Source: an uncultured bacterium
Lineage (GTDB): Bacteria > Bacillota > Clostridia > Christensenellales > Borkfalkiaceae
Length of the DNA: 5,799 nt
Direction: 5' to 3'
NCBI GenBank assembly: GCA_934871445.1
Contig: CAKXBD010000131.1
Span: forward strand, 1 to 5,799
Positions 1-5,761 of this stretch are shown piece by piece; positions within the stretch are counted from its first letter, which is position 1; the number at the start of each line of letters is the position of its first letter. Position numbers and translations under genes: made by a program. The notes under the pieces were generated by a model. The model ran no database searches. It saw nothing but the letters and a program-made list of their open reading frames with translations, and was not told where the DNA came from.

Positions 1-2765
1 TTGCCCGACCAATACGTATTTCCGCCCGCATACATGTCTGTAATAGAGAAGCCTTCAAGCCCCCACTGCTTACGGGTAAGTTCTACATAGAAAGCATAGT
101 TCGTAACAGTGGGCATCATACCGATACGGTTGAACGCTCCCATGGTAGCCTGCGCGCCGCCTTCCTTGATCGCCGCTTCAAACGGTTTCAGATACTGTTC
201 GCGCATCGCCTGCTCGGAGCACCAAGTGATGACGCCGCCATTGAGCTGTCTGTTCTGCTCCTGGTCATTGAGCGCAAAGTGTTTGATATACGTCACACAG
301 CCTTTCGACGTAGCTCCGCCTACTACCGCCGCCGCTATCTTCGCAGACTGAACGCCGTCCTGAGAATAATACTCGAAGTTTCTGCCCGAGAACGGCGAAC
401 GATGAATGTTCATGGAGGGGCCGTACCAGCCCTGCACGTTCTGGAAGAGAGATTCGTTGCCGACCATGATGCCCTGCAATTCCGCAAGCTCGGTATTCCA
501 CGAGGACGCTACAAGCACCGCGCCTGCCCAGAAGGTTCCCTTCGAAAGCTGACCTGCGCCGTCCGCATCGGTAGCCTTCGGCTTGCCGATAGCCTTGACT
601 TCGGGAGTATTGAAACCGTCCGCGCTTACGAGATTGACCATCTCGTCCCAAGTGAGCTGGTTCATGAACTTGGTCCACTGCGCGGTATCCGTCAGAGGAA
701 CGCCCGCCATATCCCAAAGCTGAATTTCCGCTTTATCGCCGTCCTTTCTTTCGGCTACCTGCGTCCAGCCTTCGGGAACTTCTTCTTTATACCAAGGATA
801 TTCGGGTTTATCCTGCGCCGCTCTGTAATCTGTCTGTGCATCGAGGAATGCAATCGCGTCGTCCGTGAACATGACGTCCGCATCCGTGGGAGCGTCGGGG
901 AAGGTGGTTACGAAATTGCTGCGGCTCATAAATTCGAGCGCCGCGTCCTCCCCGCCTGCCATGATGTCGCCTTCGCGCCGAGTATTCGCATATTGAACGC
1001 CTATTTCGCCGTCGCTGTCTTTCAGACTGTCGTCCTTGGAGAAAAGATTATCTATCTTCGCTCCCGTCACGGGGTCCGTCGTCCACGCGATGCCGTTGGC
1101 GCCGTTCGTCGCTTTCTTCGTCATAACGTCGCCGGGATCGGTTTCAGCGACCGTCAGTTTTACCGTCGCTTTGCTTTCATGCGAGTTCTCGGAAATATAC
1201 AGGTTATATTCCCCCGCTTCGAGCTCGTATCCCGCAAATCCGTTGCCGTTTGCGTCTACGTCGTCGAATGCCGCGAGCTCGAACGGCGTGAACGTGAGCT
1301 CTACTACCTGCGATTGCCCGGGCTGCAAAAGCATGGTCTTGGCAAAGTCAACGAGATTTTTGCTAGCCTTTTCGATTCCGCCCTCCGTATAGGCGGACCC
1401 CGAATAAAGCTCTACCGTGTCCTTGCCCGCAACGCTGCCCGTATTGGTGACTTTGACCTCGATGGTCATTTCATCGTTCTTCGTAGCATCCGTTGCCGTA
1501 AGCGGAGTGGCATTAACGACTTCCCATTTGAAGTCCGTATAGCTCAAACCGTATCCGAAAGGATACAAGACGCCGTTATAACGGTTATAATATGTATCCG
1601 TCGTATCGTACGTCGCTTGGTCGTTTTTCGGCATATAATCCGTGAAATCCTTTATCGGCGCTTTGCCATAGACGTTTTTGCCGCCCTTGACCTCGGTCGT
1701 CGCAAGGTCGTCGAGCACTCCGTCCTCCGCCGCCGTTTCATAGAATCTATAACCGGTATAAATGCCTTCCTCGTAATCGAGCGACGCATAGTTGGGGCCG
1801 GCTCCGCCGAAGCCTTGATGACCGTTGTCGTACACCTTTCCGTTCTTATCCTTGACGAGCATGGACGCGCCTACGTTCGAGCCGTTGGAAACGTTGAACC
1901 ATGTGGGGTCGGTATCGAACTTCGCCGAATAGATGTCTACCGTTCTGCCCGAAGGGTTTACTTCGCCGTTCAAAATTTTGCCGAGCGCCATAATTCCGTC
2001 TGCGCCCGTAAGACCGATCCAGAGAATCGAGCTTATCGCATCGTCGTCTTCGAGTTCGGCTATTTCCATAGGAGAAGGCGTATTCAGTACAACTACGATC
2101 TTCTTGAACTTTCCGCTCGCCTTGACATATTCGATCAACGCTTTTTCGTTATCTTGAAGCATGAGAGAATGAGCATTTTTATCCTCATACCCCGGGAGTC
2201 CGTTCGTCGTATCGTTGATGGTGATATCGCGCATTTCCGAGCCGCTTCTCGAAAAGACGATGATAGCAGCACCGTTATAAGTTCCGAAAGAACCCGCAAA
2301 CTTATCGAGTCCGGAAGGATCGCTTTCCGTCGAAGGGTTTCCGTTATTGGAATAATACCCTTTCAGCATGGGATTCATCGTAAAGCCCGCGTCCGTCATG
2401 CTGTCTTCCAGCGTCTTGGAACGGTCGGAAGAACCGCCGCCTGCGCCGCCGCCGGCTTGCAGGATATTGTCGCTGTGGTCACCGAACACGCTGACGTTCA
2501 TTTCCGACTCTTTCAGAGGCAGCGCGTTGTCCCTGTTTTTCAACAGCACCGCGCCTTCGCCCGCCAGCTTGACGTTCAGTTCGGACGCCGCGTCCTGTTC
2601 CTCCTCCCACGTGGCGAAATCGGTTTGATAGTTGGGCTTTGACGCCGCCGCATCCGCCAATGCGAAGAAAGTATTGGGCGCAAACGACGAACATATCGCC
2701 GCCGCGAGAATCATCGCGGTAGCTGCTTTGACAACGTTTTTGCCTGTTTTGATTTTTGCTTTCAT
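1..2765 (-). CDS. Secreted domain-permuted glycoside hydrolase family 3 (beta-glucosidase-like), 3' end outside window
   Basis: The minus-strand frame runs open from ATG 2765 to the window edge: 921 codons, no stop. GGAGG at 2777-2773, 7 nt upstream, fixes the start. Residues 1-37 form a signal peptide (basic start, hydrophobic stretch 14-36, likely cleavage after FALA), so the enzyme is exported. The GH3 domains are in permuted order. The alpha/beta sandwich domain comes first (about 50-410), with VVVVLNTPSPMEIAEL, NPSGR at 270-274 and PFGYGLSY at 402-409. A fibronectin III-like domain follows (about 412-535), then a linker, then the TIM barrel (about 690 onward). Barrel motifs are DGAG (735-738), GRNFEYYSQDG (794-804), KHF (828-830) and GFSITDM, whose Asp910 is the expected catalytic nucleophile. 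The family releases sugar residues from the non-reducing ends of beta-glycosides; the exact substrate cannot be read here. About 100 residues of barrel, and perhaps an anchor, should lie off the left edge. Family is confident, specificity is not. Confidence 0.93.
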   Translation of the reverse strand, partial: MKAKIKTGKNVVKAATAMILAAAICSSFAPNTFFALADAAASKPNYQTDFATWEEEQDAASELNVKLAGEGAVLLKNRDNALPLKESEMNVSVFGDHSDNILQAGGGAGGGSSDRSKTLEDSMTDAGFTMNPMLKGYYSNNGNPSTESDPSGLDKFAGSFGTYNGAAIIVFSRSGSEMRDITINDTTNGLPGYEDKNAHSLMLQDNEKALIEYVKASGKFKKIVVVLNTPSPMEIAELEDDDAISSILWIGLTGADGIMALGKILNGEVNPSGRTVDIYSAKFDTDPTWFNVSNGSNVGASMLVKDKNGKVYDNGHQGFGGAGPNYASLDYEEGIYTGYRFYETAAEDGVLDDLATTEVKGGKNVYGKAPIKDFTDYMPKNDQATYDTTDTYYNRYNGVLYPFGYGLSYTDFKWEVVNATPLTATDATKNDEMTIEVKVTNTGSVAGKDTVELYSGSAYTEGGIEKASKNLVDFAKTMLLQPGQSQVVELTFTPFELAAFDDVDANGNGFAGYELEAGEYNLYISENSHESKATVKLTVAETDPGDVMTKKATNGANGIAWTTDPVTGAKIDNLFSKDDSLKDSDGEIGVQYANTRREGDIMAGGEDAALEFMSRSNFVTTFPDAPTDADVMFTDDAIAFLDAQTDYRAAQDKPEYPWYKEEVPEGWTQVAERKDGDKAEIQLWDMAGVPLTDTAQWTKFMNQLTWDEMVNLVSADGFNTPEVKAIGKPKATDADGAGQLSKGTFWAGAVLVASSWNTELAELQGIMVGNESLFQNVQGWYGPSMNIHRSPFSGRNFEYYSQDGVQSAKIAAAVVGGATSKGCVTYIKHFALNDQEQNRQLNGGVITWCSEQAMREQYLKPFEAAIKEGGAQATMGAFNRIGMMPTVTNYAFYVELTRKQWGLEGFSITDMYAGGNTYWSG

Positions 2766-2814
2766 TCTTCTTCCTCCATTAAGAATTCATTTGCTTTTCA
2801 AACAGCAACAAAAG

Positions 2815-2823
2815 ATTATCACA
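2815..2823 (-). promoter_or_regulatory. Possible extended -10 promoter for the GH3 gene
   Basis: The minus strand reads TGTGATAAT, which fits an extended -10 (TGn followed by a TATAAT-like hexamer with one mismatch). It lies just after the T-tract of the kinase terminator and would give a leader of about 40 nt before the hydrolase ATG. There is no good -35 hexamer, because that position falls inside the terminator T-tract. The alternative is read-through from the upstream operon. Confidence 0.35.
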
Positions 2824-2868
2824 AAAAATAAAAAAGAGTCCCGTTTTGTCTTAACAGGTCTCTTTTTT
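2823..2868 (-). terminator. Intrinsic terminator of the regulator-kinase operon
   Basis: On the minus strand, 31 nt after the kinase stop codon, AAAAAGAG (2867-2860) pairs with CTCTTTTT (2838-2831). Inside, after one A-A mismatch, CCUGUU pairs with AACGGG (one G-U pair) around the 7-nt loop AAGACAA. The stem runs into TTTTTTATTTTTT. The inner stem pairs fully only in the minus-strand RNA. It separates the two-component operon from the hydrolase gene. Confidence 0.8.
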
Positions 2869-2898
2869 GTCCTGAAAGTATTTTTTCGGATATCCCGT

Positions 2899-4221
2899 TT
2901 ATCGGAGCAACGGCATTACTACCCCGAGGCTGTATATCCTTCCCGCATTTCGGATATTTACTTCTCCGCCGTATTTTTTCACGATATAAACGATACTTTT
3001 TAAGCCGTAACCGTGAAAATCCGCGTCCTTTTTCGTCGTTTTGGGAAAGCCGTCCTCATACGTTATATCGCGCTCGCAATAATTATCGATTACGACGTTG
3101 AGAATATTTCCCGTCCGCGAAACTCGCATCGAGATGACTCGCTTTTCTTCGGGATAGCTTTCGACACATTCTATCGCGTTATCCAATGCGTTGGCAAACA
3201 ACGAATATATATCTCCTTCCTCCATATAGGAAAGCGCCTCTCCGTCCACCATATAAGAAAATTGTATCTTCTTATTCTCGCACTGCAAGCCCTTTTCCAT
3301 TAAAAGATAGTCCAGCGTACGATTGCCCGTCGTCGCAATATTGGAATATATCATTACGGCACGTTCGGCCTGTTCCAGCAGTTTCGCGGCTTTTTCACTA
3401 TTATTCAGGGACTTTATGTAGGAGATTTGTTTTTTCAAATCGTGACACTTAATATTTATGATCTGCACGCTCTCCTCGTAATTTTTTCGGAATTCCCCCT
3501 GACGCTCGATAAAGGCTTCAAGCTGCTTATTTTCCTGCATTACGTCCTGCTTTTCTATCGTATCCACAAGCAACGCAAACATGACAATGGAAAAAAATGA
3601 GGCGTACAGACAGTAAAAAATCGTGATTTCTCTGCCAGCCGACCCTATATGCGCAATCACCATATTAAATATCTGCCGCGCATATACGAGAAAGGCAAGC
3701 ATAAAAACCGAAAGAAAAAGCATAGGTAAATTTTTTATCTTCACCTGCCCCGTGGCGTTTGCTCTGCGGCCATAAAAATAACGGACAAGTGCGGTAAAAC
3801 AAAAAAAGACGGGAAGTTGAAAGATATTCACCCAAGGCCAAATATTAAAAGACGGGCTGTAAATCGCGTTTATATTTTGAACAGCAAAGCTCAGATTAGA
3901 AACAAAATGCTGTATAATATAGGCGGAAATAGTATAAAAAAGCGCCGTTTTCCATGATACCGCAAAGCAAAACCATACCAATAGAAAAACAAGAACGAAA
4001 ACGAACAAATAAAAATGATTCAAGCCTAAATTAAGCCATCGAAGCCACCGGATCTCCCCCGGATATATATCGAACATCACCGTAAACACAATCGCGCAGC
4101 TCAAAAGCCTAAGCCAAAAACGCTTCCTCCGGCGCTGCGAAAAAGCAAGGATAAGCGCCGCTATAAGAAGCTCCATCGAAAAACAAGTGATATAGGAAAA
4201 AATTTTGCTTAACTCTTTCAT
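2899..4221 (-). CDS. AgrC-like membrane sensor histidine kinase (GHKL family)
   Basis: This 440-residue protein senses an external signal and phosphorylates the response regulator encoded just upstream. The N-terminal half, to about residue 220, is very hydrophobic, with six or seven predicted membrane segments (for example 9-29, 70-90, 92-112, 165-183, 199-219). Charged residues 223-260 then look like a coiled-coil linker leading to His260 in KCHDLKKQISY, the expected phosphorylated histidine of this kinase class. The ATP-binding GHKL domain follows, with the N-box LFANALDNAIE (Asn344, Asp347, Asn348) and the G-box HGYGLKSI (403-410). This layout matches AgrC-type peptide-sensing kinases. 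The start is 4 nt after the regulator's stop, with only a weak AGGA upstream, so translation is probably coupled. No agrB or agrD gene is visible nearby, so a peptide signal is inferred from the family only. Gene symbol left empty because the ligand is unknown. Confidence 0.93.
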   Translation of the reverse strand: MKELSKIFSYITCFSMELLIAALILAFSQRRRKRFWLRLLSCAIVFTVMFDIYPGEIRWLRWLNLGLNHFYLFVFVLVFLLVWFCFAVSWKTALFYTISAYIIQHFVSNLSFAVQNINAIYSPSFNIWPWVNIFQLPVFFCFTALVRYFYGRRANATGQVKIKNLPMLFLSVFMLAFLVYARQIFNMVIAHIGSAGREITIFYCLYASFFSIVMFALLVDTIEKQDVMQENKQLEAFIERQGEFRKNYEESVQIINIKCHDLKKQISYIKSLNNSEKAAKLLEQAERAVMIYSNIATTGNRTLDYLLMEKGLQCENKKIQFSYMVDGEALSYMEEGDIYSLFANALDNAIECVESYPEEKRVISMRVSRTGNILNVVIDNYCERDITYEDGFPKTTKKDADFHGYGLKSIVYIVKKYGGEVNIRNAGRIYSLGVVMPLLR

Positions 4222-4225
4222 GCGA

Positions 4226-4927
4226 TCACGTCCTGTTTATATATTTGGCAAATTTTTTCAGCAGCCCGCTTTTTTTATTGCGGCTTATCTTAAACGTGCG
4301 CCCGGCAACAACTACGTTATCTTCGGTTATTCCGCTTAAATAACGGAAATTGATAATATAAAACCGGCTGCAACGATAAAACCAGTCTCCTTCTAACTGC
4401 TGTTCGAGCTCTTTTAAGGAAATCCTTGTGATAATTTCTTCCTCCTCGGTATGTATCGCTGTCATGTGCCCGAAAACTTCCATATAACAAACGGCGGACA
4501 GAGACAATCTCCTGAGCCCGCTTTCCGTAGAAACAAAAATCGCACTTTCGCGTTTTTCTATCAACCGAAAAGCCTTATCCAATTTGAGGCTGATATTAAA
4601 ACTATTTACGGGTTTCAATACATAGTCGAGCGCATCTACTTCATACCCTTTCAAGGCAAACTGCGGCATATTCGTAACAAAAATAATACAAACATCCGAG
4701 TCAAATTTTCTCAATTTTTTTGCCGTCTCTATACCATTTAACAAAGGCATTTCTATATCTAAAAACACGATATCATATACCGCCGTACCGTCGCCTATAA
4801 AATCGACACCGCTACGGAAAATATCCACGCTTACCTTTTTTCTCTTTTTCTCCGCATAATCGACAACGATACCTTTCAGAAATTCCGCATCTTTATATTC
4901 ATCTTCTACTATTGCAATCTTTATCAT
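4226..4927 (-). CDS. LytTR-family response regulator (AgrA/LytR-like)
   Basis: This 233-residue cytoplasmic transcription factor is the likely partner of the downstream kinase. Residues 1-120 are a receiver domain: the acidic pocket is IVEDE (Glu8, Asp9), the phosphorylated residue is Asp57 in FLDIEMP, with Thr85 in FVT and Lys105 in YVLKP. Residues 130-233 fit the LytTR DNA-binding domain, with SGLRRLSLSAVCYMEVFGH, ISLKELEQQL, FYRCSRFYIINF and a basic segment around GRTFKISRNKK. Such domains usually bind pairs of direct repeats near promoters. The ATG at 4927 is set by AGGAGG at 4942-4937, 9 nt upstream, much stronger than the kinase's site. The gene is first in its operon, behind a consensus promoter and a long leader. 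All receiver key residues are present, so it should be phosphorylatable. Target genes cannot be read from the window; the downstream hydrolase is one candidate. Confidence 0.94.
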   Translation of the reverse strand: MIKIAIVEDEYKDAEFLKGIVVDYAEKKRKKVSVDIFRSGVDFIGDGTAVYDIVFLDIEMPLLNGIETAKKLRKFDSDVCIIFVTNMPQFALKGYEVDALDYVLKPVNSFNISLKLDKAFRLIEKRESAIFVSTESGLRRLSLSAVCYMEVFGHMTAIHTEEEEIITRISLKELEQQLEGDWFYRCSRFYIINFRYLSGITEDNVVVAGRTFKISRNKKSGLLKKFAKYINRT

Positions 4928-5073
4928 CTTACGCCCCCTCCTCGGTAATTTTTGTTTTGAACAGAACCTTAAAGCATTACTTTTTCAGTAATTTCCATGG
5001 CTCCTACTCTTTATCGGTCAATCTTATCGAGAGCAGCACGAAGTTGTCGGTCTCTTTTAGCTGATAAGTTGTT

Positions 5074-5098
5074 TTGTGTGTTGTAATACAACACACAA
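5074..5098. repeat. Perfect 25-bp palindrome (12-bp arms, 1-nt centre)
   Basis: The arm TTGTGTGTTGTA (5074-5085) is the exact reverse complement of TACAACACACAA (5087-5098). In the leader RNA this would fold as an 11-bp hairpin with a 3-nt loop; as DNA it could be an operator for a dimeric repressor. It shares three bases with the next palindrome. Confidence 0.85.
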
Positions 5099-5113
5099 TC
5101 CCCGCGGGGATTG
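5096..5113. repeat. Perfect 18-bp GC-rich palindrome
   Basis: CAATCCCCGCGGGGATTG is its own reverse complement. It overlaps the 25-bp palindrome by 3 nt, so the two hairpins compete for those bases. On the plus strand it is followed by CCAAATTTTTTG, so it could also act as a modest terminator for plus-strand transcripts entering the leader. Confidence 0.85.
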
Positions 5114-5169
5114 CCAAATTTTTTGAAAAATATGACGTTTTTTTGTTTAATATTTGTCTCGCCTTAACC

Positions 5170-5205
5170 GTCTTAAATTATAATCCATATTTTCCCAATT
5201 GTCAA
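5170..5205 (-). promoter_or_regulatory. Perfect-consensus sigma-A promoter for the regulator-kinase operon
   Basis: The minus strand has TTGACA (5205-5200), a 17-nt spacer, and TATAAT (5182-5177), the full consensus at ideal spacing. The DNA just upstream (about 5206-5240) is almost pure A/T, as in an UP element. It points at the regulator gene and predicts a start near 5170. Such a strong core promoter suggests high basal output, possibly limited by the structured leader. Confidence 0.85.
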
Positions 5206-5273
5206 TACATTATAAAAAATATATTTTATTTAATTTTCAACTTATTTTGCTTATACTTGTGCAGAACAGTTTG

Positions 5274-5299
5274 AAAAGTGTTTTTTCAATGACACTTTT
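5274..5299. repeat. Inverted repeat upstream of the consensus promoter
   Basis: AAAAGTGT (5274-5281) and ACACTTTT (5292-5299) are exact 8-bp arms around a 10-nt spacer. The site lies about 105-130 bp upstream of the predicted start of the two-component operon. It could be an operator or a weak hairpin at the end of a minus-strand transcript. It has no clean T-tract, so I do not call it a terminator. Confidence 0.5.
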
Positions 5300-5318
5300 A
5301 AGATCAATACTATTCCGT

Positions 5319-5459
5319 TTAAAGAAATTTATTTTCGGGGGCAGAAAATGCTACACTCAATTCTTTTTTCATATATAGATACCTCATAGCACGCGAAAGA
5401 ATACCCCACAACAAACGAAATAACGGGGCTATACGCGCACGCCCGCCTATGGCTGACAT
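5319..5459 (-). CDS. Doubtful small ORF (46 aa), unrecognised
   Basis: A minus-strand frame runs from ATG 5459, just after an in-frame TAA, to TAA 5319. It begins MSAIGGRARIAPLFRLLWGI and ends VAFSAPENKFL. The first ATG has no ribosome binding site. An internal ATG (codon 30, MKKELSV) has GAGG 9 nt upstream, which would give a 17-residue peptide. The peptide is basic, has no Cys and no AgrD-like tail, so I do not call it a signal precursor. The opposite strand is also open over most of this stretch, which argues for nucleotide-level rather than protein-level constraint. It may not be translated. Confidence 0.25.
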   Translation of the reverse strand: MSAIGGRARIAPLFRLLWGILSRAMRYLYMKKELSVAFSAPENKFL

Positions 5460-5557
5460 TTGTTACAAGGTGTTGAAACTCTCTGCGAAAGAGTAAGAAC
5501 CCGACAAATTTTAAGGACTAAATCTCTGATTTAGTTCAAAGTTTGTCGGGCTTTTTT
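5330..5557 (+). ncRNA. Possible structured RNA or conserved element ending in a terminator
   Basis: This stretch has no credible gene but ends at a strong plus-strand terminator, so some plus-strand transcript should end here. Inside it, CGCG (5392-5395) can pair with CGCG (5434-5437), AUA (5401-5403) with UAU (5430-5432), and CCCC (5404-5407) with GGGG (5425-5428), forming an interrupted stem with a 17-nt loop. A small ACTCT/AGAGT hairpin follows at 5478-5494. The plus frame is open from about 5323 to TAA 5494-5496 but has no good start codon or ribosome binding site; its last 15 codons follow an ATG at 5449. No clear plus promoter was found, so the RNA call is tentative. It could instead be the tail of a degraded gene or the end of a mobile element. 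Confidence 0.3.
5500..5557 (+). terminator. Strong two-tier intrinsic terminator
   Basis: CCCGACAAA (5500-5508) pairs with TTTGTCGGG (5542-5550). Nested inside, ACTAAATC (5517-5524) pairs with GATTTAGT (5528-5535) around loop TCT. The stem is followed by CTTTTTT (5551-5557) on the plus strand. On the minus strand the flank is only TTCTTACTC, so the direction is plus. Confidence 0.8.
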
Positions 5558-5568
5558 AATATGTTTTT

Positions 5569-5610
5569 GCGCCCGTCGGATTCGAGATTTAGTTCTCGAC
5601 CGGCGGGCGC
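5569..5610 (+). repeat. Long GC-rich hairpin without T-tract
   Basis: GCGCCCGTCGG (5569-5579) pairs over 11 bp with CCGGCGGGCGC (5600-5610), with one U-G pair in the plus-strand RNA. Inside, TCGAGA (5582-5587) pairs with TCTCGA (5594-5599) around loop TTTAGT. No T-run follows on either strand, so it is not a typical terminator. It may be part of the leader of the plus-strand gene, or a DNA site such as a recombination or transfer site. Confidence 0.75.
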
Positions 5611-5640
5611 TTATCTTTGCGAAATTTGCCTGTTTCGGTC

Positions 5641-5662
5641 GATTTTCCAAAAACAGAAAATC
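5641..5662 (+). repeat. Short hairpin before the leader ORF
   Basis: GATTTTC (5641-5647) and GAAAATC (5656-5662) are exact arms around an 8-nt loop. The hairpin ends directly against the AAGGA that serves as ribosome binding site of the 22-codon leader ORF. Confidence 0.5.
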
Positions 5663-5678
5663 AAGGAACGGACAAACA

Positions 5679-5747
5679 ATGCGAACAATTAAAATCAAAA
5701 AAAGTTTTTCAAAAAACATTGCCGTTTGCCCTCTGCCGCGCCTATAA
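5679..5747 (+). CDS. Putative 22-residue leader peptide
   Basis: The ORF starts at ATG 5679, 11 nt after AAGGA (5663-5667), and ends at TAA 5745-5747. It begins MRTIKIKKSFSK, is basic, and ends CPLPRL. Codons 18-20 run through the 5' arm of the hairpin that covers the next gene's ribosome binding site, and the stop codon abuts the 3' arm. A ribosome on this ORF would open the hairpin, the arrangement expected of a translational-coupling or attenuation leader. Its first 19 nt match the start of the next gene at 15 positions. The role is inferred from geometry alone; I do not recognise the peptide with certainty. Confidence 0.5.
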   Translation: MRTIKIKKSFSKNIAVCPLPRL

Positions 5748-5755
5748 GCGGAGGG
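5729..5755 (+). promoter_or_regulatory. Hairpin sequestering the ribosome binding site of the right-edge gene
   Basis: CCCTCTGC (5729-5736) pairs with GCGGAGGG (5748-5755) over 8 bp, one of them U-G, around an 11-nt loop. The 3' arm contains GGAGGG (5750-5755), which lies 6 nt before ATG 5762. Folded, it would block initiation; translation of the leader ORF through the 5' arm would free the site. Confidence 0.65.
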
Positions 5756-5761
5756 TTTTCT

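Larger units (their letters stand above)
4928..5170 (-). promoter_or_regulatory. Long structured 5' leader of the two-component operon
   Basis: If transcription starts about 7 nt after the consensus -10 box, at about 5170, some 240 nt of RNA precede the regulator ATG. This leader holds two abutting palindromes (5074-5113). It has no clear gene: several short frames are open, but none has a convincing start and ribosome binding site. I recognise no known riboswitch class in it. Confidence 0.5.

Noticed and set aside
265..717. A 150-codon minus-strand frame
   Set aside because: It overlaps the GH3 barrel region in another frame on the same strand and has no family motif or start signal.
279..2642. 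A 787-codon plus-strand open frame
   Set aside because: It is antisense to the GH3 gene, which shows a signal peptide, a ribosome binding site and ordered family motifs. The plus-strand product is rich in Arg, Ile and Val with no recognisable domain, as expected of a frame mirrored from a gene with G/C-ending codons.
4969..4998. A 9-codon minus-strand ORF (MEITEKVML) in the leader
   Set aside because: GGAG is only 2 nt before the ATG, too close for normal initiation, and the ORF is too short to judge.
5074..5274. A 66-codon plus-strand frame with a TTG start
   Set aside because: It starts in the palindrome, runs antisense through the consensus promoter, and its hydrophobic content reflects A/T-rich DNA. 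No ribosome binding site.
5266..5322. Possible LytTR half-sites (ACAGTTTGA at 5266 and TCCGTTTAA at 5314)
   Set aside because: Each matches the general half-site only partly and the spacing of 48 bp between starts is far from the roughly 21 bp of real direct repeats.
5319..5459. The 46-codon ORF as an AgrD-like signal precursor
   Set aside because: It lacks the central Cys or Ser of a cyclic peptide and the acidic Pro-containing tail, and no AgrB is nearby.
5569..5612. A tRNA-like 3' end (TCGAATCC and GGGCGC on the minus strand)
   Set aside because: The T-loop consensus bases do not line up, no acceptor, D or anticodon arm is present, and a simple 11-bp hairpin explains the sequence.
5531..5719. 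A 62-codon minus-strand frame
   Set aside because: It lies across the two large hairpins and opposite the leader ORF, has no ribosome binding site, and its basic repetitive C-terminal half comes from hairpin sequence.
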